64,000 nucleotides of DNA from Methanocella arvoryzae MRE50 (GTDB lineage Archaea > Halobacteriota > Methanocellia > Methanocellales > Methanocellaceae): NCBI RefSeq assembly GCF_000063445.1, contig NC_009464.1, positions 248,001 to 312,000 of the forward strand. The letters are read 5' to 3'. The notes under the pieces were generated by a model. That model had not been told where the DNA came from, did no database searches, and worked only from the letters and a program-made list of their open reading frames with translations. Positions 23,535-32,446 of this stretch are shown here, in pieces. The translations under genes and the position numbers were made by a program. Numbering within the stretch: the first letter of the stretch is position 1; each line of letters starts with the position of its first letter.

Positions 23535-25286
23535 TTAGTTGCCTCCTGCCAGCGGCCCTGCCTTAATTACCTGCTGATGCGGGGCATAGACGTCCTGCAC
23601 CGGGTAGTTGTTCAGGGTGACCGAGTAGTACTTCAGGAACTTTTCCACGATATCGTTCATGACTTCCTTGTTGTTAAAGCCGTCTGCATCGGACCAGATA
23701 GTGTACTTCGGAGCGTCTACAGACACGACTTCGCCATCCTTGACGACGATATCGCCGCCCTTGATGGTGTAAGCCGCTCCTTCGAGAGCCTTGACGAGTA
23801 CTTCCGGCTGCTGGCCGATGTCGGTGGTCTTCGGGTCCAGATCGTAGATGGAGACGTCGCCGTCTGCGCCTATGCCGAGGTGGCCCTTGTTCCTGGACAT
23901 GCCGAGCGCCTTTGCGGGGCCTGCCCTGGTCATCTGGGCGAGCTCATAGAGAGTCATCTCTCTGCTGATGTCTTTGAGTTTAGTTCTCTCTCCGACCCAC
24001 TTGTGGAGGGTTGCGAGTTTGGCGTCCCTGGCCTTCTTGCTCATGAGCCAGCTTGCGACGACCGGGTACCTGGTGAACGGACCTGCGTTCGGGTGGTCAG
24101 TAGTCAGGAAGCACTTCATCGGATCCTTGACAAGCAGACCGAGCTCTAAACCGGTTGCCCACTGGATACCGAAGACGTGGTTCCTGGAGTCGTAGATAAA
24201 CGGCACTACGCCGGAGCCAGTCTCTAATTCTACGTCTAAGTTCGCCCATTTCAGGTGGTTGGTGGAATGGAGGACGTACTCGAACGGGCCGTCTGCTGTC
24301 ATCGTCGTGGTCTCGTCGAGAGTGACGAAGCCTACGTCGATGGTCAGGTGGTCATGCGTATTGACATAATTGGCAATCTGGTCCGCTTTAGACTCAAAGT
24401 CTTTCCACGCAGTTCCCCCGTAGGAGTTGAACTGGGCGTGGGTGAAGTGCAGATTCTGGTTTCTGCCCGACTTCTTGTTGGTTTTTATACCTTCTGTTAA
24501 GGCCAGAGTCTTGAGCGTCGTCGTATAGTTGCCAGGGTGGCCGAGGTTGTTGCCGTGCAGGTGAATCGAGTGCGGCAGACCAAGCCTTTCGTTGGCATCG
24601 CACAGGCCCTGGATAATGTTTTTGGGAGTAACCTCAAAGTACGGTACGGGGTCGTCGATGTCCGTGCAGTTCTTACCCCAGCCCCAGGCTTCCGTTCCGC
24701 CGGGGTTGACGATCTTTATTACGCTTCCCTTAGTTGCTTTGAGCATCCACGCGATGAAAGCATCGAGATTGTCTTTCTGGCCTTTTTTGATGTATTCCAT
24801 CACGAGCCAGTTGTTGCCCAGCAGTGTGAAGGCTGACTGGTCCAGGATCGGGGTGTCGTGCATTTCCTCGTGGGTGTGCCTTGCCAGAAGGGGCGGCATG
24901 GCCGCCTCATTGACGAAGGTGTAGCCGAGCTTGGCGTACCTGTACGCGGTGACGAAGGTGCTCGGGACGGAGAAGCCTCCGCCTGCCCTTAGCAAGTCTG
25001 TGCGGTGCTCCATGGTGTCGTGGAGCTTGTCCTCGGGCCTGTACATACGGCCCACGTTGACCTTGGGGCCTGCTACGTGGGTGTGGATGTCGACACCGCC
25101 GGGCATCACTACTTTGCCCTTAGCATCGATGACCTTCGCCTTAGTGGACAGCTTGGAGGGCTCAACGATCTTGCCGTTCTGGATAGCGATGTCCTTAACA
25201 TCGCCCTTGACGCCATTTAACGGGTCGTATACATACCCGTTCTTGATGAGTACCTCATTTTGAACTTTCAGTGGCTTTGCAGACAT
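23535..25286 (-). CDS. fwdA: Formylmethanofuran dehydrogenase subunit A (amidohydrolase)
   Basis: 583 residues. Metallo-dependent hydrolase with the metal-binding GGVDIHTHVAGPKVN (His68 and His70), a further RHTHEEMHD, a lysine-containing strand KGSVIKIVNPGG suitable for the carboxylated bridging Lys, HSIHLHGNNLG and FLTTDHPNAGPF. FwdA condenses formate, delivered by an internal tunnel from FwdB, with methanofuran. The order fwdB-fwdA-fwdC is tightly packed with 2-12 base gaps. Confidence 0.95.
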   Translation of the reverse strand: MSAKPLKVQNEVLIKNGYVYDPLNGVKGDVKDIAIQNGKIVEPSKLSTKAKVIDAKGKVVMPGGVDIHTHVAGPKVNVGRMYRPEDKLHDTMEHRTDLLRAGGGFSVPSTFVTAYRYAKLGYTFVNEAAMPPLLARHTHEEMHDTPILDQSAFTLLGNNWLVMEYIKKGQKDNLDAFIAWMLKATKGSVIKIVNPGGTEAWGWGKNCTDIDDPVPYFEVTPKNIIQGLCDANERLGLPHSIHLHGNNLGHPGNYTTTLKTLALTEGIKTNKKSGRNQNLHFTHAQFNSYGGTAWKDFESKADQIANYVNTHDHLTIDVGFVTLDETTTMTADGPFEYVLHSTNHLKWANLDVELETGSGVVPFIYDSRNHVFGIQWATGLELGLLVKDPMKCFLTTDHPNAGPFTRYPVVASWLMSKKARDAKLATLHKWVGERTKLKDISREMTLYELAQMTRAGPAKALGMSRNKGHLGIGADGDVSIYDLDPKTTDIGQQPEVLVKALEGAAYTIKGGDIVVKDGEVVSVDAPKYTIWSDADGFNNKEVMNDIVEKFLKYYSVTLNNYPVQDVYAPHQQVIKAGPLAGGN

Positions 25287-25298
25287 GATCTATACCTC

Positions 25299-26663
25299 TC
25301 ACTGTCCTTTCTTCTCTGCCTTGATCTCCTTCACTCTCGCCAGGATTCTCTCCAGGATTTCCTTGTCGGAGAGGATGCCTTCCGGAGCGTCACAGACCTT
25401 TCTGCAGCGGATGGGCACGTTATCCATACGGTAAGCGTTGCCTTCTTCCTCGACACCTACGATAGTCGACGGTATGACGATCTTGCTGATGCCGGTCGTC
25501 GGGGTCTCGTGCGGGTCGATGCAGATGGTCGGGATCTGGGCGTAATACTTCATGGACGATACCGGGAAGTGTGCGCCAGGATCGGATGCGATCACTAAGG
25601 CTGCGTCACATTCCTGCCTCTGCAATATGTCATTCGCCGCGGTCTCGCCCGGGTTGTACCTGGGGTAGCCTCTGGAGAAGTCCATGCTGAACGGGAAGCC
25701 GCTCTGCCAGCTCATGACCTGGCCGCTGCCGGTCACGTTGTAGTGGCCTCTCATAGCGACGAGGGTGAACTTAGTGTACTTATTCATGTCGGCCACGAAA
25801 GAAATCGCAATGTCGATGTTCCTGTGCTTGCCGATGGACTGGGTAACACCCATTCCGAAGAACAAGACGCCGAACTTCCTGGACTTGCACAGATCTCCCA
25901 GTGCCTTGATGTCCTCTTTCTTGACGCCGCCTACCACGTCGGGGATGTCCTCGCCACGGATGACAGTCCTGAGGGCGTCTAGAAGCTCGTAGTCCTTGCC
26001 CTGTTCGACCTGGACGTGAATGTCCGCCTGCTTCGCGGTGTCAGTCGGCCTCGGATCTACGACGACCATAGTCCTGTCCTTGAAGCCTCTCTCTGTGAAG
26101 AAGCCTCTCGGATAGGTCGTGTACCTGCTCATGTGCCTCGGGTGGGCGTGTACGGGGTTGCAGCCCCAGTAGATGATGAGGTCTGCTCTGTTCTTGACTT
26201 CACCGAGAGTGCAGCACGGAGCGCCTACAGTCTGGATGGCCATCACGGAGGGGCCGTGGCAGACGGACGCGGTGTTGTCGGTGACTGCGCCGCATACTTC
26301 TGCAAGTTCGTTGCCGACTGCCTGCGCCTCACACGAGGTAGAGGACCAGCCGTACATTAACGGTCTGCGGGCGTTTGCCAGGATCTGGGCTGCCCTCTCG
26401 ATTGCGTAATCGTAGGATACGGGGGCGAACTCTGCGGAATTATCCTCCCTCTCCATCGGGGCGAGGATCCTGTGGCCTGCCTGAGCAGACTTGAACTTCT
26501 CATTGCCAATCACACATGCGTTAAGCGTGTCGACGATCCGGTTGCCGTCCATAATCACCTTGATATCGTCGCACAACGTGCCGCAGAAGGGGCAAACAAC
26601 ATCCGTGACTACCTTCAGGTTGCGGCTTTCAGTAGTCACCACGTTCTGTTCTGGTATTAACAA
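25299..26663 (-). CDS. fwdB: Formylmethanofuran dehydrogenase subunit B (molybdo/tungstopterin catalytic subunit)
   Basis: 454 residues, related to formate dehydrogenase. The N-terminus carries VVCPFCGTLCDD (Cys24, Cys27, Cys31) and Cys50 for a [4Fe-4S] cluster. The metal-ligand position reads TASVCHGPSVMAIQ (Cys135), so this is the cysteine and not the selenocysteine isoform. It reduces CO2 to formate with low-potential electrons from reduced ferredoxin or the polyferredoxin. Whether it takes W or Mo cannot be read from sequence. Confidence 0.95.
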   Translation of the reverse strand: MLIPEQNVVTTESRNLKVVTDVVCPFCGTLCDDIKVIMDGNRIVDTLNACVIGNEKFKSAQAGHRILAPMEREDNSAEFAPVSYDYAIERAAQILANARRPLMYGWSSTSCEAQAVGNELAEVCGAVTDNTASVCHGPSVMAIQTVGAPCCTLGEVKNRADLIIYWGCNPVHAHPRHMSRYTTYPRGFFTERGFKDRTMVVVDPRPTDTAKQADIHVQVEQGKDYELLDALRTVIRGEDIPDVVGGVKKEDIKALGDLCKSRKFGVLFFGMGVTQSIGKHRNIDIAISFVADMNKYTKFTLVAMRGHYNVTGSGQVMSWQSGFPFSMDFSRGYPRYNPGETAANDILQRQECDAALVIASDPGAHFPVSSMKYYAQIPTICIDPHETPTTGISKIVIPSTIVGVEEEGNAYRMDNVPIRCRKVCDAPEGILSDKEILERILARVKEIKAEKKGQ

Positions 26664-26666
26664 AGT

Positions 26667-27080
26667 TTACCCCTCCTGCTTCTGGATAAGAGTCATCTTC
26701 TGGAGCAGCTTTATGCCGTTCTCGACTGTCTCGCCGGGCGCTGGCTCGATCGTGACCTTGACTCCCTTGAAGCTGGGCATCCCGGTCGAGTACATTTCTG
26801 TACTGATGACCTGGTTAGCCCACGGCCCCATGGGAATAAAGGCCAGCCCAGGGTGCGGGCCCTGGGTTGCCTTGACCGCCCTGACGATTACAGTACCGTA
26901 AGCGGATGTTACCTTTACGGTCTGGCCCGGGAACACGTGAAGCTTCTTCATGTCAGCGACATCAAGCTCACATATTCCACAGGCCTTAATGTAACCGTCG
27001 TCATGCTTGTGGCCTTCGATTGCCACACCCTGCCAGACGGTCCGGCCTGATATAAGATTTACTTCTATCGAGTTAGTCAT
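26667..27080 (-). CDS. fwdD: Formylmethanofuran dehydrogenase subunit D
   Basis: 137 residues, the molydopterin-dinucleotide-binding domain that in Fdh-type enzymes is fused to the catalytic subunit. It has NLISGRTVWQGVAIEGHK and GQTVKVTSAYGTVIVRAVKA, and IPMGPWANQVI is strongly conserved in FwdD. It completes the cofactor site with FwdB, whose gene starts three bases downstream. The presence of split fwdB and fwdD (rather than a fused form) is typical for methanogens. Confidence 0.92.
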   Translation of the reverse strand: MTNSIEVNLISGRTVWQGVAIEGHKHDDGYIKACGICELDVADMKKLHVFPGQTVKVTSAYGTVIVRAVKATQGPHPGLAFIPMGPWANQVISTEMYSTGMPSFKGVKVTIEPAPGETVENGIKLLQKMTLIQKQEG

Positions 27081-27103
27081 CTTCGGGTCTCCTTACGCCC
27101 GCC

Positions 27104-27646
27104 TTACAGCTTTTGCAACGGGGCGACTTCGACTTTCTTGCCGGCGGCGATCTTTGCGATCTCTGCCAGATCGTCGCTGGCGGAGCCCGAGTTGATGGCT
27201 TCTCCGATTGCCGCCCTGGTGCGTATCGGGCTGGGACCAAGCTCGTTGATGGTTTTGATCATGTCAGTGACGACTTCCGCCCACTTGGCGCCTTCCGATG
27301 CCGAGACGAAGGTCATCCTCACCCGCCGGTCGTCGAAGCCGAGCGACCGGAGGACTCTCTTCATGTAGAACATCCTCTTGGCAGCCTTGTAGTTACCTTC
27401 GAGATAGTGGCAGTCGCCGAAGTGGCAGCCCGACACGATCACGCCGTCAGCGCCATCCATGAACGCTTTTACTATGAAGAGAGGGTCTACTCGACCTGTG
27501 CACATCATCCGGACTACTCTGATGTCTGAAGGATACTGAATCCTGGCGGTACCTGCAAGGTCTGCGCCCGCGTAGGAGCACCAGTTGCAGACAAGCCCCA
27601 AAATTTTGGGCTTCCACTCACCGTTAGTGTTATCGTTGGTTGACAT
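27104..27646 (-). CDS. mvhD: F420-non-reducing hydrogenase/Hdr-associated iron-sulfur subunit (MvhD)
   Basis: 180 residues, slightly longer than usual because of the Ala/Lys-rich C-terminus. It contains GLVCNWCSYAGADLAG, MCTGRVDPLFIVKAFMDGADGV and SGCHFGDCHYLEGNY, which hold the [2Fe-2S] cluster. MvhD carries electrons from hydrogenase (MvhAG) or formate dehydrogenase to HdrA. No mvhA or mvhG is nearby. In this operon it is therefore most likely the connector from FdhAB to HdrA, though it could also dock hydrogenase encoded elsewhere. The start overlaps the hdrA stop (TAATG). Confidence 0.93.
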   Translation of the reverse strand: MSTNDNTNGEWKPKILGLVCNWCSYAGADLAGTARIQYPSDIRVVRMMCTGRVDPLFIVKAFMDGADGVIVSGCHFGDCHYLEGNYKAAKRMFYMKRVLRSLGFDDRRVRMTFVSASEGAKWAEVVTDMIKTINELGPSPIRTRAAIGEAINSGSASDDLAEIAKIAAGKKVEVAPLQKL

Positions 27647-29619
27647 TACTGCTCACCTCCGAGCAGGAGCGCATCGATCTGAGCGATTAGCTGGGGTGTG
27701 GTAAAGTGCTGCATCTTGATTGCACCGCCAGGGCAGGAGCCTCCGCAGGTACCGCAGCCCTTGCACATCGCATCGTTCACATTAGCTTTCCGGACACCGC
27801 CTTCGAGGTTTAGCATGGTGATAGCCTTGTACGGGCATTGCCTCTCACAGACACCGCAGCCAGCACAAATCTCTTCGTTAACCTTGGCAGCAATCGGCTC
27901 AAGAGTAACTTTACCCTGGTTGATGGGTACTGCCGCTGCTGCAGCTGCACCAGCTGCCTGAGCTACTGTGTCGGGGATGTCTTTCGGTCCCTGGCAGCAG
28001 CCTGCGAGGAAGATACCGTCGGTCGAGGTCGAGAACGGGTTCAGCTTGGGGTGAGCCTCAAGCAGGAATAAGTCCGAGCTTCTAGATACGAGGAGCTTGT
28101 TTCTCAGAGCCTCCGTGGTCTTCTTGGGTACGATGGCGGAGGCGAGGACTACCATTTCGAGCTCTATGTTGATCGGGGTGCCGAGCAGAGTGTCTTCTGC
28201 CTGGACCAGCAGGTTCTTGTTCGGGAGCTCCTGGATCTTGGCGACCCTGCCCCTGATGAACTTGGCGCCCTCGTCAGAGATTCTGTAGTAGAACTCTTCG
28301 TATGCCTTACCGAAGGACCTGATGTCCATGTAGAACAGGTAAGGCGTCACACCGGGCATCTTTTCCATGATCTGGTGGGCGTGCTTAAGCGAGTACATAC
28401 AGCAAACTCTGGAGCAATATTTGTTCGAGTCCTGATCCCTGGAGCCTGCGCAGAGCACGAAGCCTACGTTGTGGGGCTTCTGGCCGTCGCTGGGCCTGAT
28501 CAGCTTGCCGCCAGTCGGGCCTGCAGCGTTGATGAGCCTCTCGAAGTGGATGCCAGTGATGACGTTGTCGTAGACGCCGTAGCCCCACTCCTCTTTCTTC
28601 TCAATCTCATAGAGATCGAAGCCGGTTGCCACGATGATGGAGCCGATCTTCAGCTCGACAAAGGTATCCTTCATCTCTAAATCGATGGCCTTCTTATCGC
28701 CGCACTTCTTCACGCACAGCTCGCACTTGACGCAAGAATCGAAGTCGACGGTGTACTTGAGGGGCACTACCTGCGGGTGGCAGATGTAGATTGCCTTCCT
28801 GGGGCCCATGCCAACATCGAACTCGTTAGGCCTGGTGACAGGGCAGACCGTTGCGCAGTCGCCGCAGCCGTTGCAGGCATCCTCGATGACGCCTCTCGCC
28901 TTCCTTCGGACGGTCACTTTAAAGTTGCCGATGAAGCCCTCTACGTTATCGACTTCGGAGTACGAGAGAAGCTTGATGTTGGGGTGCCTGCCAGCTTCTG
29001 CCATCTTCGGGGATAGAATACACTGGGAGCAGTCGAGGGTCGGGAACGTCTTGTCCAGCCGGGACATGTAGCCGCCAATAGTCGGTTCCTTCTCAATCAG
29101 ATAGGTGAGAATACCCGAGTCTGCGAGCTTCATGGCTGCTTCGATACCGCCGATGCCTGCGCCGATGACCATTGCGGTCTTTTCGCAGGGTACAGATTTT
29201 GTCTGCAAAGGCTCAAGCAGCCTGGCTTTGGCGACTGCCATGCGGACGATGTCCTTTGCCTTCTCGGTTGCTCTCTCAGGCTCCTTCATGTGGATCCACG
29301 AGGACTGCTCACGGATGTTCGCCATCTCAAAGACGAACGGGTTTAAGCCTGCCAGCTCGGTTGCCTTCCTGAAGGTCGGCTCATGCAGACGGGGCGAACA
29401 AGCTGCAACCACGATTGCATCAAGCTTATGATCTTTTACGGCCGCCTTGATCTTTTCCTGACCGGGGGTCGAGCACATGTACGGGTAATCGTTAGCGATG
29501 ACAACGCCCGGAAGGGTCTTCGCGTATTCGGCGATAGCCTTCACGTTGACGGTGCCGGCGATGTTGGTACCGCAGTGACAGATGAAGACTCCTACTCTGT
29601 TTTCTTTACCGTTTGCCAT
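27646..29619 (-). CDS. hdrA: Heterodisulfide reductase subunit A
   Basis: 657 residues. The order is an N-terminal Cys domain (VGVFICHCGTNIAG), an FAD-binding fold (VIGAGIGGIEAAMKLADSG), the insertion with FPTLDCSQCILSPKM, a ferredoxin-like part (CNGCGDCATVCPV, CVKCELCVKKC), and two C-terminal [4Fe-4S] motifs (CAGCGVCERQCP, CKGCGTCGGSCPGG). HdrA holds the bifurcating flavin that splits electron pairs between CoM-S-S-CoB (through HdrBC) and ferredoxin. It overlaps mvhD by one base and follows hdrB with an 11-base gap. Confidence 0.96.
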   Translation of the reverse strand: MANGKENRVGVFICHCGTNIAGTVNVKAIAEYAKTLPGVVIANDYPYMCSTPGQEKIKAAVKDHKLDAIVVAACSPRLHEPTFRKATELAGLNPFVFEMANIREQSSWIHMKEPERATEKAKDIVRMAVAKARLLEPLQTKSVPCEKTAMVIGAGIGGIEAAMKLADSGILTYLIEKEPTIGGYMSRLDKTFPTLDCSQCILSPKMAEAGRHPNIKLLSYSEVDNVEGFIGNFKVTVRRKARGVIEDACNGCGDCATVCPVTRPNEFDVGMGPRKAIYICHPQVVPLKYTVDFDSCVKCELCVKKCGDKKAIDLEMKDTFVELKIGSIIVATGFDLYEIEKKEEWGYGVYDNVITGIHFERLINAAGPTGGKLIRPSDGQKPHNVGFVLCAGSRDQDSNKYCSRVCCMYSLKHAHQIMEKMPGVTPYLFYMDIRSFGKAYEEFYYRISDEGAKFIRGRVAKIQELPNKNLLVQAEDTLLGTPINIELEMVVLASAIVPKKTTEALRNKLLVSRSSDLFLLEAHPKLNPFSTSTDGIFLAGCCQGPKDIPDTVAQAAGAAAAAAVPINQGKVTLEPIAAKVNEEICAGCGVCERQCPYKAITMLNLEGGVRKANVNDAMCKGCGTCGGSCPGGAIKMQHFTTPQLIAQIDALLLGGEQ

Positions 29620-29630
29620 ATCTTATCCCC

Positions 29631-30542
29631 TCACACAATCCTGTCGAGTAACTTGTCAACCTTGATCTGGTGCGCGCTCAGGCCGAGTTCCTCGGGACTC
29701 ATGCCCTGGGCGAGGCCTAACAACTGGGAGAAATGCAGTACAGGAATACCGTAGCTGTCGCCGAACTTCTCCTTGATTTCTACCTGGCCGAGGTCGAATT
29801 GCAGGTGGCAGAACGGGCAGACATCTACGATGACGTCGACGCCGACTTCCTGCATGTTCCTCAGCTTCTCGTTGGTCATGTCCAGCGCGTAGTCCTTCTT
29901 GTAGCCACGGACACCGCCACCGGCACCGCAGCACATCATCTTCTCCCTGTAGTCCACCGAGGTGGCGCCGAGTGCCTCGACCATCTCATCGAGGAAGGTG
30001 GGCCTTTCCGTGGAGAACGCGGGGCTTCCGAATCTTCTTTCCCTGGCGGGCTTGAGCATGTGGCAGCCGTAGTGGACGCCGACCTTGATGCCGTTCAGGG
30101 GCGTGACAACCGAGTCCTTGATCTTCTTGATCCCTACATCCTTGTAGAGCTGCTCTGCTAAGTGGCGTACCTCGATTGTGCCCTTGAATTCCATGTCCGC
30201 AAGCTTCAGCAGCTCGTTGACCTTGGCCTTCTCAGCAGGGTTCTCCTTGAGCTTCTCGTTCACGTCGTACAGGGACTTGTAGCACCCGTTGCATACGACG
30301 GTGCAGTCGAGGCCCATCTGTTCAGACAGGCAGATGTTTCTTGCTGCGAGGGCTTCCCAGGTGAGGACGTCCATGCTGCCGAACGCGCCGGGGGCGGGGC
30401 AGCAGGATGCGCCGACGAGGTCAGCGAACTCCAGGCCCAGATTCTTAGCGGTCTTCAAGGTTGCAGCCTCGATGCCGGGGTACCGGTTCGGAGCGATACA
30501 GCCTAAGTATAAGGATGTCTTGTTAGATGCTGAGTGACTCAT
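29631..30542 (-). CDS. hdrB: Heterodisulfide reductase subunit B
   Basis: 303 residues with two CCG domains, each supplying cysteines for the noncubane [4Fe-4S] clusters that cleave the CoM-S-S-CoB disulfide: GASCCPAPGAFGSMD with VVCNGCYKSL, and VHYGCHMLKPAR with MMCCGAGGG and DVCPFCHLQFD. Soluble subunit of the HdrABC complex. Its ATG overlaps the hdrC stop by four bases, indicating translational coupling of the HdrBC catalytic module. Confidence 0.95.
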   Translation of the reverse strand: MSHSASNKTSLYLGCIAPNRYPGIEAATLKTAKNLGLEFADLVGASCCPAPGAFGSMDVLTWEALAARNICLSEQMGLDCTVVCNGCYKSLYDVNEKLKENPAEKAKVNELLKLADMEFKGTIEVRHLAEQLYKDVGIKKIKDSVVTPLNGIKVGVHYGCHMLKPARERRFGSPAFSTERPTFLDEMVEALGATSVDYREKMMCCGAGGGVRGYKKDYALDMTNEKLRNMQEVGVDVIVDVCPFCHLQFDLGQVEIKEKFGDSYGIPVLHFSQLLGLAQGMSPEELGLSAHQIKVDKLLDRIV

Positions 30543-31081
30543 TTCTTAGCCTCCAGTTGAGCCTTGATAGCCATGAGACCGGTAGCCTCCATGATCTTCA
30601 TGATGCCCGGGATGTACTCGGGGTGCGTGGCTGTCGTCGGCGGCTCTGCCGTCAGGCCGAGCTTAACTCTCAGAGCCCTGTTAGCGTCATTGTTCGGCAC
30701 AGCATGGCCGGTCTGCGAGATGAACGTCATGTTCTGCACGAAATTCTTCGGTACCAGCAATTCCCTGGTGGCCATATTCCTCAGCGCGATGATAACATCA
30801 GTGGGCTTGACATGCCTGGGACACCTGTCAGTGCAGGTGTAGCAGGTCGAGCAGTACCAGATGGAATCATCCCGGAGGAGCTGATCCTTCATACCAAGGG
30901 CAACCATCCTCATGATCTTCCTGGTCCTGAGGGCGTTCCTTCTGCCCTGGGGGCAGCTGCCGGTGCAGGTACCGCACTGGTAGCAGACGCCGATGTTCTC
31001 TCCGCCCTGTTTCTCTACCTCGTGGGTGAAGTTGATTAAACCCTTGTTGAGGTTTATTACCTGTGATTCTAATGCAGCCAT
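30539..31081 (-). CDS. hdrC: Heterodisulfide reductase subunit C
   Basis: 180 residues with two [4Fe-4S] motifs (CYQCGTCTGSCPQG and CSTCYTCTDRCPR) that relay electrons from HdrA to HdrB. Length and spacing match soluble HdrC rather than the membrane HdrDE type, and no heme-binding partner is present. It lies three bases after fwdF. Placement of hdr genes between fwdF and fwdD in one unit is unusual and is discussed in the findings. Confidence 0.95.
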   Translation of the reverse strand: MAALESQVINLNKGLINFTHEVEKQGGENIGVCYQCGTCTGSCPQGRRNALRTRKIMRMVALGMKDQLLRDDSIWYCSTCYTCTDRCPRHVKPTDVIIALRNMATRELLVPKNFVQNMTFISQTGHAVPNNDANRALRVKLGLTAEPPTTATHPEYIPGIMKIMEATGLMAIKAQLEAKK

Positions 31082-31083
31082 TT

Positions 31084-32175
31084 TTAGGCCTCCTTGATCT
31101 TCGGGGTCTTCTCTGCGAAGAGCTTGGCCTCGATCTTGTTGTACAGGTTGGTCTTCTCGCCGGTGACGTTGATCTTGTTCCTCTTCATGGTGATCGTGCT
31201 GTCAGCCGGGCAGGCGTTGATGCAGGCGCCGCAGTAGATGCAGAAGTCCTTGTTGTAGGCGAGCTTGCCGGGCTTGTGGCCTGCTTCCTCGACTACGGGC
31301 AGGTACAGTGCGTTGCACGGGCAGACGTCTACGCAGGTAGAGCAGCCGGCCGGGCAGTTGGCGGTGTTAATGGTGAGTTCGCCTTCGAAGACCTTCTCAA
31401 CCTTCGCCGCATCCTTCGGGCAGATGACCTGACACCACGTACAGGTGACGCACTCGTTAGTGTCGATGGCGACCTTGCCGCTGAGCTTGGGCTCTTCGAT
31501 GATCTTGCGCTCGATGGAGATTGCATCCTCGGGGCAGATCTCTACGCAGACTTTGCAGGCGTCGCACTTCTTCTCGTCGAACTTGACCTCGCCGATCCTC
31601 TTTACTGTCAGTGGAGTCGGCTCTTTGTATTCGATCTTGAATGCGTCGCAGGCCTCTGCGCAGATGCCGCACTTGGTGCACTTCGCATCGTCGAGCTTGT
31701 AGTCGATCGCGTACTTCATGGTCGAAGCAGCCTTGTGGCCCTGGTCAACCTTGGCGACGTCTCTCCTGATGGCGTCCCTCGGGCAGACCTCTTCGCACAG
31801 CACACAGCGAGAGCACTTCTCATCGTCGATCTTCGCTTTCTTCTCAAGCACCGGGAAGCCCTGCTGCTCCAGAATGGGGAGTTTCTCTACGCCGTCTACG
31901 GACAGCTTGATGGCGTTGAACGGGCAAAGGATGTTGCATACACCGCAGAAAGAGCACTTCTTCGGGTCGACATCGACCTTGGATACCTTAGCCTTGCCAC
32001 GGCTTACTGCGCCGATCGGGCCCTCGGTAATTGCCTCTTCCGGACAGGCGTCAATACAGACTCCGCAACCGGTACACCGATCCAGGTCCACAGCCAGATT
32101 TAACTTCTGGGTCAGCAGCCTCTGTTCGATTACCTGCTTATTGTTCTCTGTTTTCTTCGAATAACTGGGAAACAT
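31084..32175 (-). CDS. fwdF: Polyferredoxin, formylmethanofuran dehydrogenase subunit F
   Basis: 363 residues with eight [4Fe-4S] binding motifs: CTGCGVCIDACP, CSFCGVCNILCP, CSRCVLCEEVCP, CTKCGICAEACD, CDACKVCVEICP, CVTCTWCQVICP, CPAGCSTCVDVCP (one residue longer) and CIYCGACINACP. FwdF forms the electron wire in the Fwd complex, linking the catalytic units and, in supercomplexes, HdrA. The start MFPSYSKKTENN is the only one fitting. It sits between fwdG and hdrC. Confidence 0.94.
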   Translation of the reverse strand: MFPSYSKKTENNKQVIEQRLLTQKLNLAVDLDRCTGCGVCIDACPEEAITEGPIGAVSRGKAKVSKVDVDPKKCSFCGVCNILCPFNAIKLSVDGVEKLPILEQQGFPVLEKKAKIDDEKCSRCVLCEEVCPRDAIRRDVAKVDQGHKAASTMKYAIDYKLDDAKCTKCGICAEACDAFKIEYKEPTPLTVKRIGEVKFDEKKCDACKVCVEICPEDAISIERKIIEEPKLSGKVAIDTNECVTCTWCQVICPKDAAKVEKVFEGELTINTANCPAGCSTCVDVCPCNALYLPVVEEAGHKPGKLAYNKDFCIYCGACINACPADSTITMKRNKINVTGEKTNLYNKIEAKLFAEKTPKIKEA

Positions 32176-32197
32176 GATTTCTTACTCCTGATAACTC

Positions 32198-32431
32198 CTA
32201 CGCTGTCGTGAGCGTGATTGCACGCTGCGGACAGACCTCAAGGCAAATGCCGCAACCATTGCAGACCTCGTCGTCGATTACGACAGCCTTGCCGTTCAAG
32301 ACGTTGTAAGTCTTCTTTTTGGTTACCGGGTTGGCAACCGTCAACTCCAGCGCATTGACCGGGCAGGCGACAACGCAATTATTGCAACCAGTACAGGTCC
32401 TGTTCTGGATATCTAATGATATTGTCGTCAC
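32198..32431 (-). CDS. fwdG: Ferredoxin, formylmethanofuran dehydrogenase subunit G
   Basis: 77 residues, a two-cluster [4Fe-4S] ferredoxin with CTGCNNCVVACP and CNGCGICLEVCP and a hairpin insertion between them (TKKKTYNVLNG). The size and the position directly upstream of fwdF match FwdG, which sits between the polyferredoxin and the FwdB catalytic subunit. It could function as a general ferredoxin, but the operon position argues for a complex subunit. Confidence 0.88.
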   Translation of the reverse strand: MTTISLDIQNRTCTGCNNCVVACPVNALELTVANPVTKKKTYNVLNGKAVVIDDEVCNGCGICLEVCPQRAITLTTA

Positions 32432-32446
32432 GTTTGCACCAGCCCT

